From positions 8,122,001 to 8,186,000 of the forward strand of contig NZ_CP109460.1 in assembly GCF_036227565.1 (NCBI RefSeq): 64,000 bases of DNA, written 5' to 3'. A program made the translations under genes and the position numbers. This document shows positions 25,693 through 34,756 of the stretch, piece by piece (position 1 is the first letter of the stretch; every line of letters begins with the position of its first letter). Source of the DNA: Streptomyces sp. NBC_01454. Lineage in GTDB: Bacteria > Actinomycetota > Actinomycetes > Streptomycetales > Streptomycetaceae. The notes beneath the pieces were generated by a model. It saw nothing but the letters and a program-made list of their open reading frames with translations. It was not told the DNA's origin and did no database searches.

Positions 25693-26364
25693 GGGAGCCT
25701 CCTGCGAGAGCATGCCCTAGCCCATGACCACCACGTAAAGGGAGGGAGGCGCATGGGGGCGGGGCCCGTCGGGGATCGGACGGCATGACTGATCCTTGCC
25801 CGTGCAAAGGAAGGGGCGGCCCGTCGCGCGGCTGGCACGATTGACCCATTGCCGGACACCCGGGCAATAGGGGGCCGAGCCGATTTCACCCGTACGGCCC
25901 AGCTGCTCCGGGGGCCGCCGTGATGAGGTGCCCTGGTGCGACCCGCCGGTGGTGAAGTGGACGCTCCTGCCGGAACACCTCCCGCAGTGACGGGGGACGG
26001 TGCGAGCGCCGGGTCCGATGTCGGATGGTGCCGCGCACGAGATGTCAGAAGGGTCCCGGGAGCGCCGCGGTGTGCGGGAAGGGGGCCGATGCACGCTCTG
26101 CCGATCGGGTGACGTGGCGTCAAGTCTCTTGCTGGCGCGCTCACCCCGATGGATTACTGGCCTCATCCAATCCGGTGGGCCCGCCCGTTCCTCTCCGGGG
26201 AGCGGCAACTGGCCTGCCCTCAATCATCACTTGAGAGTGCAGGCAACGGTGCGGCCCTGACACCGTCACGTGCGCGCTTCCGCTGGAGGAGGTGCATTCC
26301 TCGACCCGTGCGGTTCGTGGCATCAGGGGCCCGGCGGTTCACGCCATCTCATTCCGGGGGCGTC
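25693..26364. other. Long intergenic region
   Basis: No supported gene lies in these 672 bases between the divergent acyltransferase and beta-helix genes. Open frames here have atypical residue composition. A short 6-bp inverted repeat around ATTGCC (25851-25874) is the only structure I noticed. Promoters for both flanking genes must lie here. Confidence 0.4.
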
Positions 26365-27057
26365 ATGCCAACTGTCCGTACTCTGCGATCCCTCCTCGGC
26401 GTCGGTGTCCTTGCCGTGGGACTGGCCGTGGCACCGGCCCCGGCACACGCACAGACCTCGACCTCCGTGCTGTGCAGCGAGTCCGCATTGGTGAACGCGA
26501 TCACGACGGCGAACGCCATCGGCGGGGACACCTTGGCGCTGTTTCCGTTCTGCACCTACCGGATCACGAGCGCTCACCACCTCAGTGCCAGGGGGCCGGT
26601 GGGGCTGCCGGCCATCACCACTCCCCTCAAGCTGATCGGCATCGGCAACATCATCGAGCGCGACCCGGGCGCTGCGCAGTTCCGTGTCCTTCAGGTCGAG
26701 GGATCCGCCAACGTGCCGGGTACGAATGGGCAGTTGACCGCGCAAGGGATCACCGTCCGTGGCGGCAGTGCCGTGTCCCCCTATCCGGGAGGCGGCATCT
26801 CGAACCTGGGCGGCACGGTCTCCTTGAGCTTCAGTGACGTCAGTGGCAACACCGCCGTCGCCGGGGGCGGCCTCTACAACGACAACGGTGTCATGGTCCT
26901 TTCCAACACCCACGTGCACCACAACTCGGCCCCGACCACCGGCGGCGGGATCTACCTCAATTCCGGCAGCGTGCTGTTGACGGACTACCTCACCAACGTG
27001 CGGGACAACACCCCGGACAACTGCGCTCCGCCGGGAAGCGTCGGCGGCTGCGTCTGA
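26365..27057 (+). CDS. Exported right-handed beta-helix-like repeat protein
   Basis: A 230-residue protein with a clear signal peptide: MPTVRTLRSLLG, a hydrophobic core (VGVLAVGLAVAPAPA) and an AHA-Q cleavage site near residue 28. The mature part has pectate-lyase/adhesin-like solenoid strands with recurring G-G-G-I and N-T-H-V patterns (PYPGGGISNLGG, VAGGGLYNDNGV, TGGGIYLNSGS). Three Cys pairs are possible (CSES, FCTY, CAPPG, GGCV). A CSESALV-N-A-I start is typical of polymorphic outer-surface repeat proteins. It is probably a secreted or wall-associated protein with no predicted enzyme motif. Confidence 0.75.
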   Translation: MPTVRTLRSLLGVGVLAVGLAVAPAPAHAQTSTSVLCSESALVNAITTANAIGGDTLALFPFCTYRITSAHHLSARGPVGLPAITTPLKLIGIGNIIERDPGAAQFRVLQVEGSANVPGTNGQLTAQGITVRGGSAVSPYPGGGISNLGGTVSLSFSDVSGNTAVAGGGLYNDNGVMVLSNTHVHHNSAPTTGGGIYLNSGSVLLTDYLTNVRDNTPDNCAPPGSVGGCV

Positions 27058-27148
27058 GGGCCGGCCGAGTCCTCGGCCCGAGCTCCACCCGGCGTTCGAC
27101 ATCACCGCCTGCCGCACACGCGGCCTTCCGGCCGCGGTTCGTCACCCC

Positions 27149-27184
27149 CTCCACACACCGCTCCACACACCGCTCCACACACCG
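27149..27184. repeat. Three perfect copies of a 12-mer
   Basis: CTCCACACACCG is repeated three times without interruption, immediately upstream of the ribosome site (AGGAGG, 27191-27196) of the first IPT gene. It would lie in the mRNA leader. Confidence 0.9.
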
Positions 27185-27203
27185 CAATCAAGGAGGCAAT
27201 GCC

Positions 27204-27956
27204 ATGCCCATCAGCCCCAACCAGGGTTCGACCGCGGGTGGGACCACGGTCACCATCACCGGTACCAACCTCGCCAACGCCCTGTCGGTGCACTTCGGCT
27301 CCAAGACAGCCACCATCACAGCCAACACCGCGACCTCGGTCACCGTCACCTCCCCGTCCGGCACCGGCACGGTTCCGGTCACCGTGACCACCTCTGCCGG
27401 TACCAGCAACCCGCTGTCGTTCTTCTACATCGGAGCGCCGTTCAAGTCGAACCTCAGCCCCAGTACGGGCGTCACGGCGGGTGGCAACATCGTCACCATC
27501 AACGGCACCGGGCTGAGCACCGCCAGTGCGGTGCACTTCGGGAGCGCCACCGCGACGCCGACCGTGGTCAACGACGGGCAGCTGACCGTCGCCGTACCGG
27601 CGGGCACCGGCCCCGGGCCGGTGAGCGTCAGCGTCACCACCGCCGGCGGCACCAACAACGGTCTGACCTACACCTACGTCGGCGCGCCCACCATCACCAC
27701 CCTCGACCCCAACTCCGGTCCGGCGAGCGGCGGAACGGTGGTGACCATTACCGGTGCCAACTTCAGCACCACCCAGTCCGTCACCTTCGGCGCCGTGCCC
27801 GCGGCGTTCTCGGTGATCAGTGACACCAGTCTTTCGGTCGTCACCCCGCCCACTCCGGACGGTGCGCCCGGCCCCGCCGACGTCACCGTGACCACCACCG
27901 GGGGTGCCGCGACCCTCGCCGCCGGCTTCACCTACCTCGCCGGACCCGGTATCTGA
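27204..27956 (+). CDS. Three-domain IPT/TIG protein without signal peptide
   Basis: This 250-residue protein consists almost wholly of three immunoglobulin-like IPT/TIG domains (about residues 1-78, 79-164, 165-250). Each begins with a S/D-P-x-x-G-x-x-x-G-G-T-x-V-T-I pattern and ends with a GTSNP or GGTNNGLTYTY strand. AGGAGG precedes the ATG by seven bases. No signal peptide or membrane segment is visible, although IPT domains are usually extracytoplasmic. The protein ends GPGI, a terminus shared with two other IPT proteins in this window. Likely structural or adhesive. Confidence 0.85.
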   Translation: MPISPNQGSTAGGTTVTITGTNLANALSVHFGSKTATITANTATSVTVTSPSGTGTVPVTVTTSAGTSNPLSFFYIGAPFKSNLSPSTGVTAGGNIVTINGTGLSTASAVHFGSATATPTVVNDGQLTVAVPAGTGPGPVSVSVTTAGGTNNGLTYTYVGAPTITTLDPNSGPASGGTVVTITGANFSTTQSVTFGAVPAAFSVISDTSLSVVTPPTPDGAPGPADVTVTTTGGAATLAAGFTYLAGPGI

Positions 27957-28123
27957 TCCTCCGTCCGGTCCGCCGACCGCCTGGATTTCGTTCGCAGGCG
28001 TGCGGACAGTTGCCCGGACAGGGTGCGTTGCGCCCTGTCCGGGCCCAGCTCATCTCCCTTGACGCGCCCTGTCGCGGTACTGCTCCTCCGGTGCCCGGCC
28101 CGGGCGCCCGCCCTCGAAGGATC

Positions 28124-29947
28124 ATGGCTGTGAAACCCTCAGAAAGCCTGCCGTCCGACTCCGCCCCGCGGTCGCCGGCCGCCGCCCCGCCCGCGGTCCT
28201 CTCCGTGTCACCCACCTCGGGTTCCGCCGGGGGCGGTACCGGCGTGACGGTGAGCGGCACCGGCTTCACCGGCGCCACCGCCGTGCGCTTCGGCGCCACG
28301 CAGGGGGCCGCGGTCACCGTCGTCTCCGACACCCAGATCTCCGTCGTCTCCCCGCCGGGCACCGGGACGGTGCAGGTCACCGTCACGACCCCGGCCGGCA
28401 CCAGCAACCAGTTCGTCACCTTCGGCTACACCACCACCTCCGGGCCCGTGCTCACCGCGCTGAGTCCGAACGCGGGTCCGGCGGCCGGCGGGACCGTGGT
28501 GACGCTGTCGGGGGCGGGGTTCACCGGTGCGACGGCGGTGCGGTTCGGTGCGGTGTCGGCGTCGTTCACGGTGGTGTCGTCGACGCAGATCGCCGCGACG
28601 GCGCCGGCGGGTTCGGGCACCGCGCAGGTGACGGTGACGGCTCCTGGGGGCACCAGCAACGCCGTGCCGTACACCTACACCCCGGCGTCCACTCCGGTGC
28701 TGTCGTCGGTGAGTCCGAATACGGGTCCGGCGGCCGGTGGAACGGTGGTGACGCTGTCTGGGACGGGGCTCGCGGGTGCGACGGCGGTGCGGTTCGGTGC
28801 GGTGTCGGCGTCGTTCACGGCGGTGTCGTCGACGCAGATCACCGCCATCGCGCCGGCGGGCTCGGGCACCGCCCAGGTGACGGTGACGACCCCCGGCGGC
28901 ACCAGCAACGGCGTGGCGTTCACCTACACCTCGGTGTCCGTTCCGGTGTTGTCATCGGTGAGCCCGACCTCGGGTTCAACGGCGGGTGGCACCACGGTCA
29001 CCCTCACCGGCACGGGCTTGGCCAATGCCAGCGCGGTGCGTTTTGGTGGCACGGCGGCGAGTTCTTTGAGTGTCGTCTCCGACACGCTCATCACTGCGGT
29101 GGCCCCTGCCGGGACCGGGACGGTGCAGGTGACCGTGACCACTCCGGGCGGCACCAGCAACGGCGTCTCCTACACCTACGCGGTGACCCCCACTCTGACC
29201 GCCGTCAGCCCCAACCAGGGGCCCACCTCGGGCGGGAACACCGTCACCCTCACCGGCATCAACCTCACCGGAACCACCGCGGTCGCCTTCGGTACCACCC
29301 CGGCGGCGTCCTTCACCGTCGTCTCCCCGACCCAGATCACGGCCGTGGCCCCGGCGGCGGTGGCGGGGGTGGTGGGCATCACCGTGACGGCGCCGGGAGG
29401 GGCCAGCACCCTCCCCCATGCCTACTTCTTCGTCAATGCCCCGGTTCTCACCGCTGTGACACCGCTCTCGGGCCCCCTGGCGGGCGGCAACACCGTCACC
29501 CTCTTCGGCAGCTCACTCGTGGAGGCCACGGCGGTCCGCTTCGGGGGCACTGCCGCCACGTCGTTCACGGTGGTCTCGGATTCCCAGATCACCGCCGTGG
29601 TTCCCGCGGGAGTCGCCGGGCCCGTTCAGGTGACCGTCAGCACCGTCGGCGGCACCAGCAACCCGGTGACCTACACCTACCTCACGCCTCCGGTCATCAC
29701 CACGCTGGCCCCGACCCAGGGGACCATCTCCGGTGGCAGCACCGTCACCCTCACCGGTAGCAACTTCTCCCAGGCGACCGCGGTGTTCCTCGGCACCCAG
29801 CCCGTGGGCTTCACCCTCGTCTCCGACACCCACCTCGTGGCCGATGTCCCGGCGGGAGCTGCCGGACCGGTGGACGTCACCGTGGTGGGCCCCGGCGGCA
29901 CCAGCGTCCCGCAGACCTACACCCGGCTGTCGTCGCCCGGCATCTGA
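28124..29947 (+). CDS. Seven-domain IPT/TIG repeat protein
   Basis: A 607-residue protein with a short Ser/Pro-rich N-terminus (about 25 residues, no signal peptide) followed by seven tandem IPT/TIG domains of about 82 residues. Each opens with a VLxxVSPxxGPxxGGxxVT pattern. It ends with SSPGI. Domains 2 and 3 are nearly identical at DNA level, showing recent duplication, and use G rather than C at many third positions. The ATG at 28124 follows GAAGG. Probably a non-classically exported surface or matrix protein. Tandem IPT arrays mainly act as spacers or ligand-binding modules. Confidence 0.85.
   Translation: MAVKPSESLPSDSAPRSPAAAPPAVLSVSPTSGSAGGGTGVTVSGTGFTGATAVRFGATQGAAVTVVSDTQISVVSPPGTGTVQVTVTTPAGTSNQFVTFGYTTTSGPVLTALSPNAGPAAGGTVVTLSGAGFTGATAVRFGAVSASFTVVSSTQIAATAPAGSGTAQVTVTAPGGTSNAVPYTYTPASTPVLSSVSPNTGPAAGGTVVTLSGTGLAGATAVRFGAVSASFTAVSSTQITAIAPAGSGTAQVTVTTPGGTSNGVAFTYTSVSVPVLSSVSPTSGSTAGGTTVTLTGTGLANASAVRFGGTAASSLSVVSDTLITAVAPAGTGTVQVTVTTPGGTSNGVSYTYAVTPTLTAVSPNQGPTSGGNTVTLTGINLTGTTAVAFGTTPAASFTVVSPTQITAVAPAAVAGVVGITVTAPGGASTLPHAYFFVNAPVLTAVTPLSGPLAGGNTVTLFGSSLVEATAVRFGGTAATSFTVVSDSQITAVVPAGVAGPVQVTVSTVGGTSNPVTYTYLTPPVITTLAPTQGTISGGSTVTLTGSNFSQATAVFLGTQPVGFTLVSDTHLVADVPAGAAGPVDVTVVGPGGTSVPQTYTRLSSPGI
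28441..28925 (+). repeat. Tandem duplicated IPT module inside the coding region
   Basis: The blocks at about 28441-28680 and 28681-28925 are highly similar, including a shared run of about 45 identical bases around GTGCGGTTCGGTGCGGTGTC. They encode domains 2 and 3. Other modules in the gene are much more diverged, so this is a recent unequal-crossover product. Confidence 0.8.
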
Positions 29948-30014
29948 GGCACGGGACAACGGGGCCGGCCGTCGCTGATTGCCACCGGCCTGTCGGACAA
30001 GGCACCCTTGCATC

Positions 30015-30290
30015 ATGTCGCATGTGAGACTCGAAGCCTGGATCGGCGGAGAGTGGCTGGAAGTGGATGCCGTGAGCGTCTCCGTCATGGAGTCCGCGCT
30101 GACCCTCTCCTTCGAACGCCAAAGGTCCGAGTCCGGATACCGCAGCCTGATCTGGGAGCCCCTGGAGAACTTTCTCCGGGAGTACCGTGAGGAGCCCGTC
30201 GTCGTGGTGCCGTTGGGGCGCAACTTGCCCGTGATGTTCGGCCCCGGCGCCGCGGGGCCCTTCCGGCTGTCCGAGATCGCGGACGGCTGA
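30015..30290 (+). CDS. Small conserved-looking hypothetical protein
   Basis: A 91-residue soluble protein, not recognised. It begins MSHVRLEAW and has acidic and aromatic residues with alternating strand-like segments (WLEVDAVSVSVMESALTLSF), an ERQRSESGYR helix, and PVVVVPLGRNLPVMFGPGA near the end. No signal peptide or Cys. It lies after the IPT genes and before a terminator hairpin. Codon bias is normal, so it is likely real. Confidence 0.6.
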   Translation: MSHVRLEAWIGGEWLEVDAVSVSVMESALTLSFERQRSESGYRSLIWEPLENFLREYREEPVVVVPLGRNLPVMFGPGAAGPFRLSEIADG

Positions 30291-30371
30291 CCGGCGCGCG
30301 AGGACCGCACGGGCCTGCCGTGCCAGGCCGTTCGCCCTCCCCGCGGCACGTGTCCGGCGACATGGCGCGAG

Positions 30372-30404
30372 GAGGGCGGACGGCCGTACAGCTGGTCCGC
30401 CCTC
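30372..30404. terminator. 10-bp hairpin between convergent genes
   Basis: GAGGGCGGAC (30372-30381) pairs perfectly with GTCCGCCCTC (30395-30404) around a 13-base loop. It sits between the small plus-strand gene and the end of the minus-strand GMC oxidoreductase gene. Confidence 0.75.
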
Positions 30405-30429
30405 TTGCTGGTCTGTGCCTACAGCCGGG

Positions 30430-31959
30430 CTATGCCGCGCGGCGGATGAGGTCGGCGGCCTTCTCCGCGACCATGATCGTCGCGGGGCTCGTGTTGACCG
30501 AGACGATCGTGGGCATCACCGACGCGTCCGCCACCCGCAGGCCCGTCAGCCCGTGCACGGTCAGATCCGGAGCGACCACCGCGTCCGCGCCGGTGCCCAT
30601 CGCGCAGCTGCCCACGGGGTGGAAGTACGTGCCGGTGGCATGCGCCAGGTACGCACGCAACTCCGCTTCCTCGGTGACGCCGTCGCCGGGAAGGACCTCA
30701 CGCGAGCGCCATTCCCGGAAGGGATGCGCCGCCGCGATGTCCCGTGCCACCTCGATGCCGTGCAGCATGCGCCGGACGTCCGACTCCGTACCGAGGTAGT
30801 TCGGGTCGATCAGCGGCGGGGTGTCCGGGTCGGCGGTGGCCAGGCGCACCGAGCCCCGGCTCTGCGGCACGGTCGCCAGACCGAGGGTGAAGCTGTTCGC
30901 CGGGGCCTGCATCGTCGGCGGGTGGTAGGGGATGTGAATGAACATCAGCTGCATGTCGGGCCCGGACAGCGAGGCATCGCTGCGCCACAGCAGCGACGTC
31001 TCCGAGAGGTTGGTGCGCCCCGCGGGAATCGGACGGCTCGCCTCGTGGACGAGCGGGCACAGCGGGTGGTCGTGCAGATTGCGTCCCACGCCGGGCAGGT
31101 CGTGGCGGACCTCGACACCGGTGCGTCGCAGTTCGTCGGCGGGGCCGATGCCCGACAGCAGGAGCAGCCGTGGGGTGTCGATGGCGCCGGCGCTGACGAT
31201 CACCTCGGCACGCGCATACGCGGTGACCGTCTCGGCTCCCCGGCGGAACTCCACTCCCGTGCACCGGTCGCCGTCGAGCAGCAGACGGTGTGCGCGGGAG
31301 CCGGTCGAGACGGTCAGGTTCGGCCGTTGGGCGCGGACCGGGTGCAGATAGGCGTCCGCGGTGCTCTGCCGCCTGCCGTCGGCGATGCTCAGATCGTGCC
31401 GGCCCGCGCCCTCCTGGTGGCGGCCGTTGAAGTCGTCGGTTGCCGGGTGGCCCGCCGCGACGGCGGCGTCGACGAAGACCTGGGAGAGCGGGTTCGCCTC
31501 CGCCGGCCGTGCCGGGGCGGGGCGCATCGGGCCGCTGTCGCCACGGAACTCGGGGTCTTTTCCGGCGACTGTCTCCATCCGACGGAAGTAGGGCAGGAGC
31601 GCGTCGAATTCCCATCCCGCGCACCCGGCGGCGGCCCAGCGGTCGAAGTCGTTGCGGTGCCCGCGCAGGAACACCATCGCGTTGGTCGCACTGCACCCGC
31701 CCAGCGTTCGGCCCCGCGGGTAGGCGTGTGCCAGCCCGCCGGTGCCGTCCTGGGGCACCGTGGTGTAGGCGTGGTCGACCTCGCTGCCGAGCAACGCGGG
31801 CCACGCCGGCGGTGTGGCCAGGTCCGCCCGGGTCTCCGCCGGCCCGGTCTCCAGCAGCAGGACCGTGCTGTCCGCGTCCTCGGACAGCCGCGCGGCCAGC
31901 ACGCAGCCCGCCGATCCCGCACCGACCACGATGTAGTCGAACTCCTCCGGAACCACCAC
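30430..31959 (-). CDS. GMC family FAD-dependent alcohol oxidoreductase
   Basis: A 509-residue glucose-methanol-choline oxidoreductase, choline dehydrogenase-like. The FAD-binding Rossmann motif is [20 protein letters not shown] near the N-terminus. The GMC signature 1 region is [18 protein letters not shown], signature 2 is [18 protein letters not shown], and the C-terminal catalytic His/Asn region is in [12 protein letters not shown] and [20 protein letters not shown]. Start is GTG 31959 with GGAGG five bases before it. It oxidises a primary alcohol, whose identity is not readable. It stands alone. Confidence 0.92.
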   Translation of the reverse strand: MVVPEEFDYIVVGAGSAGCVLAARLSEDADSTVLLLETGPAETRADLATPPAWPALLGSEVDHAYTTVPQDGTGGLAHAYPRGRTLGGCSATNAMVFLRGHRNDFDRWAAAGCAGWEFDALLPYFRRMETVAGKDPEFRGDSGPMRPAPARPAEANPLSQVFVDAAVAAGHPATDDFNGRHQEGAGRHDLSIADGRRQSTADAYLHPVRAQRPNLTVSTGSRAHRLLLDGDRCTGVEFRRGAETVTAYARAEVIVSAGAIDTPRLLLLSGIGPADELRRTGVEVRHDLPGVGRNLHDHPLCPLVHEASRPIPAGRTNLSETSLLWRSDASLSGPDMQLMFIHIPYHPPTMQAPANSFTLGLATVPQSRGSVRLATADPDTPPLIDPNYLGTESDVRRMLHGIEVARDIAAAHPFREWRSREVLPGDGVTEEAELRAYLAHATGTYFHPVGSCAMGTGADAVVAPDLTVHGLTGLRVADASVMPTIVSVNTSPATIMVAEKAADLIRRAA

Positions 31960-32142
31960 TGTGTCCTCCCCTTCGTCGCCTGCGGGGCCGGTCGCGATCG
32001 GCTGTGCCGGGTGGGGGCGGTGACCGTGGGGCGACGGCGCCCTCGTCCACGGCATCGTACCGTCGCTGCGCAGTTGGCGATCAAGGAAGGACCGTCAACT
32101 CCCGCCGCGCACAGGGGATATGGCGCAGGCGGGAGTCGGTGG

Positions 32143-32925
32143 TCAGCGGACGGGACCGGACGGTCGGGGCGCGGCCAGCCGTGCGGACACGCAGGGGTCC
32201 TCGTTGCGGTAGCCGAGGCGGGTGTAGAGCCGCTCGGCGGGGACGTTGTCGGCGAGCTGCCACAGCGTGCAGTACCCGTACCGGCGCACCGCGTAGCGGG
32301 TCAGCCAGGAGGTCAGCGCGGCGCCGAGGCCCTGGCCGCGCTGGGAGGCGTCGGTCGCGACGGACGCCATCAGCGGAGCACCGCTGTCCCGCAGACTGCT
32401 CATGGCCCCGCAGGCCACCAGCCGTCCGTCGGGGTCACGGATCCCCGCCCACACGCTGACGTCGGATGAACCGGGGCCGGTGGAGTGGGCCGGGCTGTGG
32501 ACGTTGAGGAAGGCCAGCAGCTCGTCGTGGTGCGACTCGTCGAGGACGATCACCCGCTCCTCCGCCCGCTGGACCGGTGGTTCCTCCAGCGTCCAGCGGA
32601 AGACCCACTCGACGACATCGGTCACCGGCAGCAGCCGGCCGGCCAGGGCCTCGGTGCCGCGCGGGCCGGTGAACTCCCGCACCTGGTCGGGGCGGCCCAG
32701 CGCGGCGCGCAGGACGAGTCCGGCGGCGGCATCCGGTTCGCCGACGCTCCACATGTGTCCACGGCCACCGTCGAGCCAGGCGACGGCACCATGGCCGGTC
32801 CAGCTGATCCGGTCGGCCGGGTGCTGCCGCGCGGCGCCGAAACGCAGCAGGGCAGCACCGGTCCTGAGCTCCAGGCCCTGGTTGAACAGGTCCGCGGTCC
32901 GGGGATCAAGAGTCGTTGCCTGCAT
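32143..32925 (-). CDS. GNAT family N-acetyltransferase
   Basis: A 260-residue protein whose C-terminal half (about 140-260) is a GNAT domain. The acetyl-CoA loop is SQRGQGLGAALTSWLTRYAV and the terminal strand is AERLYTRLGYRNED. The N-terminal half is a diverged, probably substrate-binding region with LRTGAALLRFGAAR and ISWTGHGAVAWLDGG. The ATG at 32925 was chosen because conserved composition starts there. It is divergent from the zinc-type ABC operon. Confidence 0.8.
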   Translation of the reverse strand: MQATTLDPRTADLFNQGLELRTGAALLRFGAARQHPADRISWTGHGAVAWLDGGRGHMWSVGEPDAAAGLVLRAALGRPDQVREFTGPRGTEALAGRLLPVTDVVEWVFRWTLEEPPVQRAEERVIVLDESHHDELLAFLNVHSPAHSTGPGSSDVSVWAGIRDPDGRLVACGAMSSLRDSGAPLMASVATDASQRGQGLGAALTSWLTRYAVRRYGYCTLWQLADNVPAERLYTRLGYRNEDPCVSARLAAPRPSGPVR

Positions 32926-33206
32926 CGCTCTCTGGGGAAGGCCGTAGGGAAGGGGCTCGGCCCGGACGCGCGCAGGACGCGGCCGGAACCATCTGTTCTG
33001 AAGTGTGGGGATCCCGGCAGCGGCTGCGCACGCGCGCGCCCGGCCGACCGGGACGGCCCACTGTTGCACAGTGCCCCCGGCCCGGAGCAAATCCGGGCGG
33101 AACCCGTAGGTGAACACGGTGTGGCCATCCGGGTCAGAGGTGGCTCACCCCCGGGACGTTCCCCGACGGCGGGAACCCGGCGGCCCCGCGGTCCGACTAG
33201 TGGGCT

Positions 33207-33896
33207 GTGGAATGGAGCGAGAAGAGGCCCGGGCCCGCTGTGGCGCGGCACGCAAGTGAGCAGACCGGTCTGGAGGTGCGGCTGCGCGGAGTGGTGTGCC
33301 GGCACGGCCGCCTGGAAGCGGTCCATGGCGTCGATCTCGATGTGGCGGCCGGTGAACGGATCGCACTGACCGGCACCAACGGCTCGGGGAAGACCACCTT
33401 GTTGCGCGCGGTGCTCGGTCTGCACCGGCGGGTCGACGGGGAGATCCTGGTCGGCGGGCGGGGCAGCCGCACCGCCGCCGAGTGGGCATGGCGCCGGCGG
33501 GCCTGCGCATGGATTCCGCAGCGCCCGGCGGCCGGGCGGTTCCCGCTGCTCGCCGGTGAGCTGCTGGCGAGCAGCGGTGCCCCGGCCGAGGCCGCGGAGG
33601 CGGCCGGGCGGCTGGGCGTCGGAATGATGGCGGACCGGCCGCTGAGCAGTCTGTCCGGCGGCCAGTTGCAGCGGATGCACCTGGCGCGCGCGGTGGGCTG
33701 TGTCGCCGCCGGGGCCGGCGTGCTGCTCGCCGACGAGCCGACCGCGGCGCTGGACTTCGCGGGGCAGGAGGAGGCCGCCGAGGTTCTCACCACGCTGCCG
33801 GTGACGCTGCTGGTGGTCACCCACGACCGGGCGATGGCCGCGTGCTGCGACCGTACGTGGGAGATGGCCGCCGGGCGTCTGCGGGAGGTGTCATGA
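33207..33896 (+). CDS. Zinc/manganese-type ABC transporter ATPase (AztA/ZnuC-like)
   Basis: A 229-residue ATPase with Walker A TGTNGSGKTTLLRAVLG (about residue 57), signature SSLSGGQLQRMHLARA and Walker B GVLLADEPTAALD. Its partners, a family-3 permease and a cluster A-I type binding protein, identify it as the motor of a zinc or manganese importer. The start is GTG 33207. The permease ATG overlaps its stop. I could not find a Zur-like box in the 281 bases upstream. Confidence 0.85.
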   Translation: MEWSEKRPGPAVARHASEQTGLEVRLRGVVCRHGRLEAVHGVDLDVAAGERIALTGTNGSGKTTLLRAVLGLHRRVDGEILVGGRGSRTAAEWAWRRRACAWIPQRPAAGRFPLLAGELLASSGAPAEAAEAAGRLGVGMMADRPLSSLSGGQLQRMHLARAVGCVAAGAGVLLADEPTAALDFAGQEEAAEVLTTLPVTLLVVTHDRAMAACCDRTWEMAAGRLREVS

Positions 33897-34756
33897 GCGG
33901 GCTCGCGCAGATCGGTGAGCTGTGGCAACTGGTGCCGGTGCAGCGGGCCGGCGGCGGACTGCTGCTCGCGGCCTTCGGGCTGCCGATCGTCGGGGTGGTG
34001 ATCGTCGGTCTCGACATCATGCCGGTGCGCTTCGCCATGATGCATGTCGCGCTGCTGGGCATCGCCGTGGGGCAACTGCTGGGTCTCGACCCGGTGCTGT
34101 GCGCGCTGGTGGCGTGCGCGCTGGCGGGCGCGGGGGTGGCACCGCTGGCGCGGACCGCGGAGGGTCTGTCGGGGGCGATGGGGCTGCTGATGAGCCTGGC
34201 CATCGCCGCCGCGCTGTTGCTGCTGGCGCTCTCCGGGGTCAACGCCAACGGTGCCTTCGCGCTGCTGTGGGGCTCGATCCTGGCGGTCCGTCCGGCCGAT
34301 CTGGCCGTGCTGGGGGCGCTGGCGGTGGCGGTCCCGGCGCTCTTCGTCTGGCGCCGCCGCGACCTGGCCCTGCTGCTGCACGACCGGGAGCTGGCGCAGT
34401 GCTCCGGGGTGGCGGTGCAGCGGCTGACCGTGCTGCTGCTGGTCCTGGTGGCGGTCGCGGTGGCCGGTGCCATCCGCCTGACCGGCGCGCTGCTGGTGGA
34501 CGCCCTGACCCTGCTCCCGGCGCTCGCCGCCCGCCGCCTCGGCCGCTCACTGGTGTCGATCACGGTGTGGGCGGTCGGGATCGGCGTCGTCGTGAACGTC
34601 CTCGGATTTCTGCTGTCACTGGCCTGGGACCTGCCGCCCGGCCCGGTACTCGTCCTCGCCGCGGGGGCCGTCGCCCTCGTCGCCCACCTCCTCCCCGAAC
34701 GGAGAACTCGCTCATGGCGCCTGTCCGCCACGTCGTCCGCCCCGTCACCGCACTGA
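33893..34756 (+). CDS. Metal ABC transporter permease (AztB/ZnuB-like)
   Basis: A 287-residue membrane protein of the ABC-3 metal permease family with about eight helices. The characteristic segments are VIVGLDIMPVRFAMMHVALLGIAVG and LTGALLVDALTLLPALAARRLGRSL near residue 210. It forms the channel for the ATPase encoded upstream. The ATG overlaps the ATPase stop, and its own 3' end overlaps the binding-protein gene by 43 bases. Confidence 0.88.
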   Translation: MSGLAQIGELWQLVPVQRAGGGLLLAAFGLPIVGVVIVGLDIMPVRFAMMHVALLGIAVGQLLGLDPVLCALVACALAGAGVAPLARTAEGLSGAMGLLMSLAIAAALLLLALSGVNANGAFALLWGSILAVRPADLAVLGALAVAVPALFVWRRRDLALLLHDRELAQCSGVAVQRLTVLLLVLVAVAVAGAIRLTGALLVDALTLLPALAARRLGRSLVSITVWAVGIGVVVNVLGFLLSLAWDLPPGPVLVLAAGAVALVAHLLPERRTRSWRLSATSSAPSPH

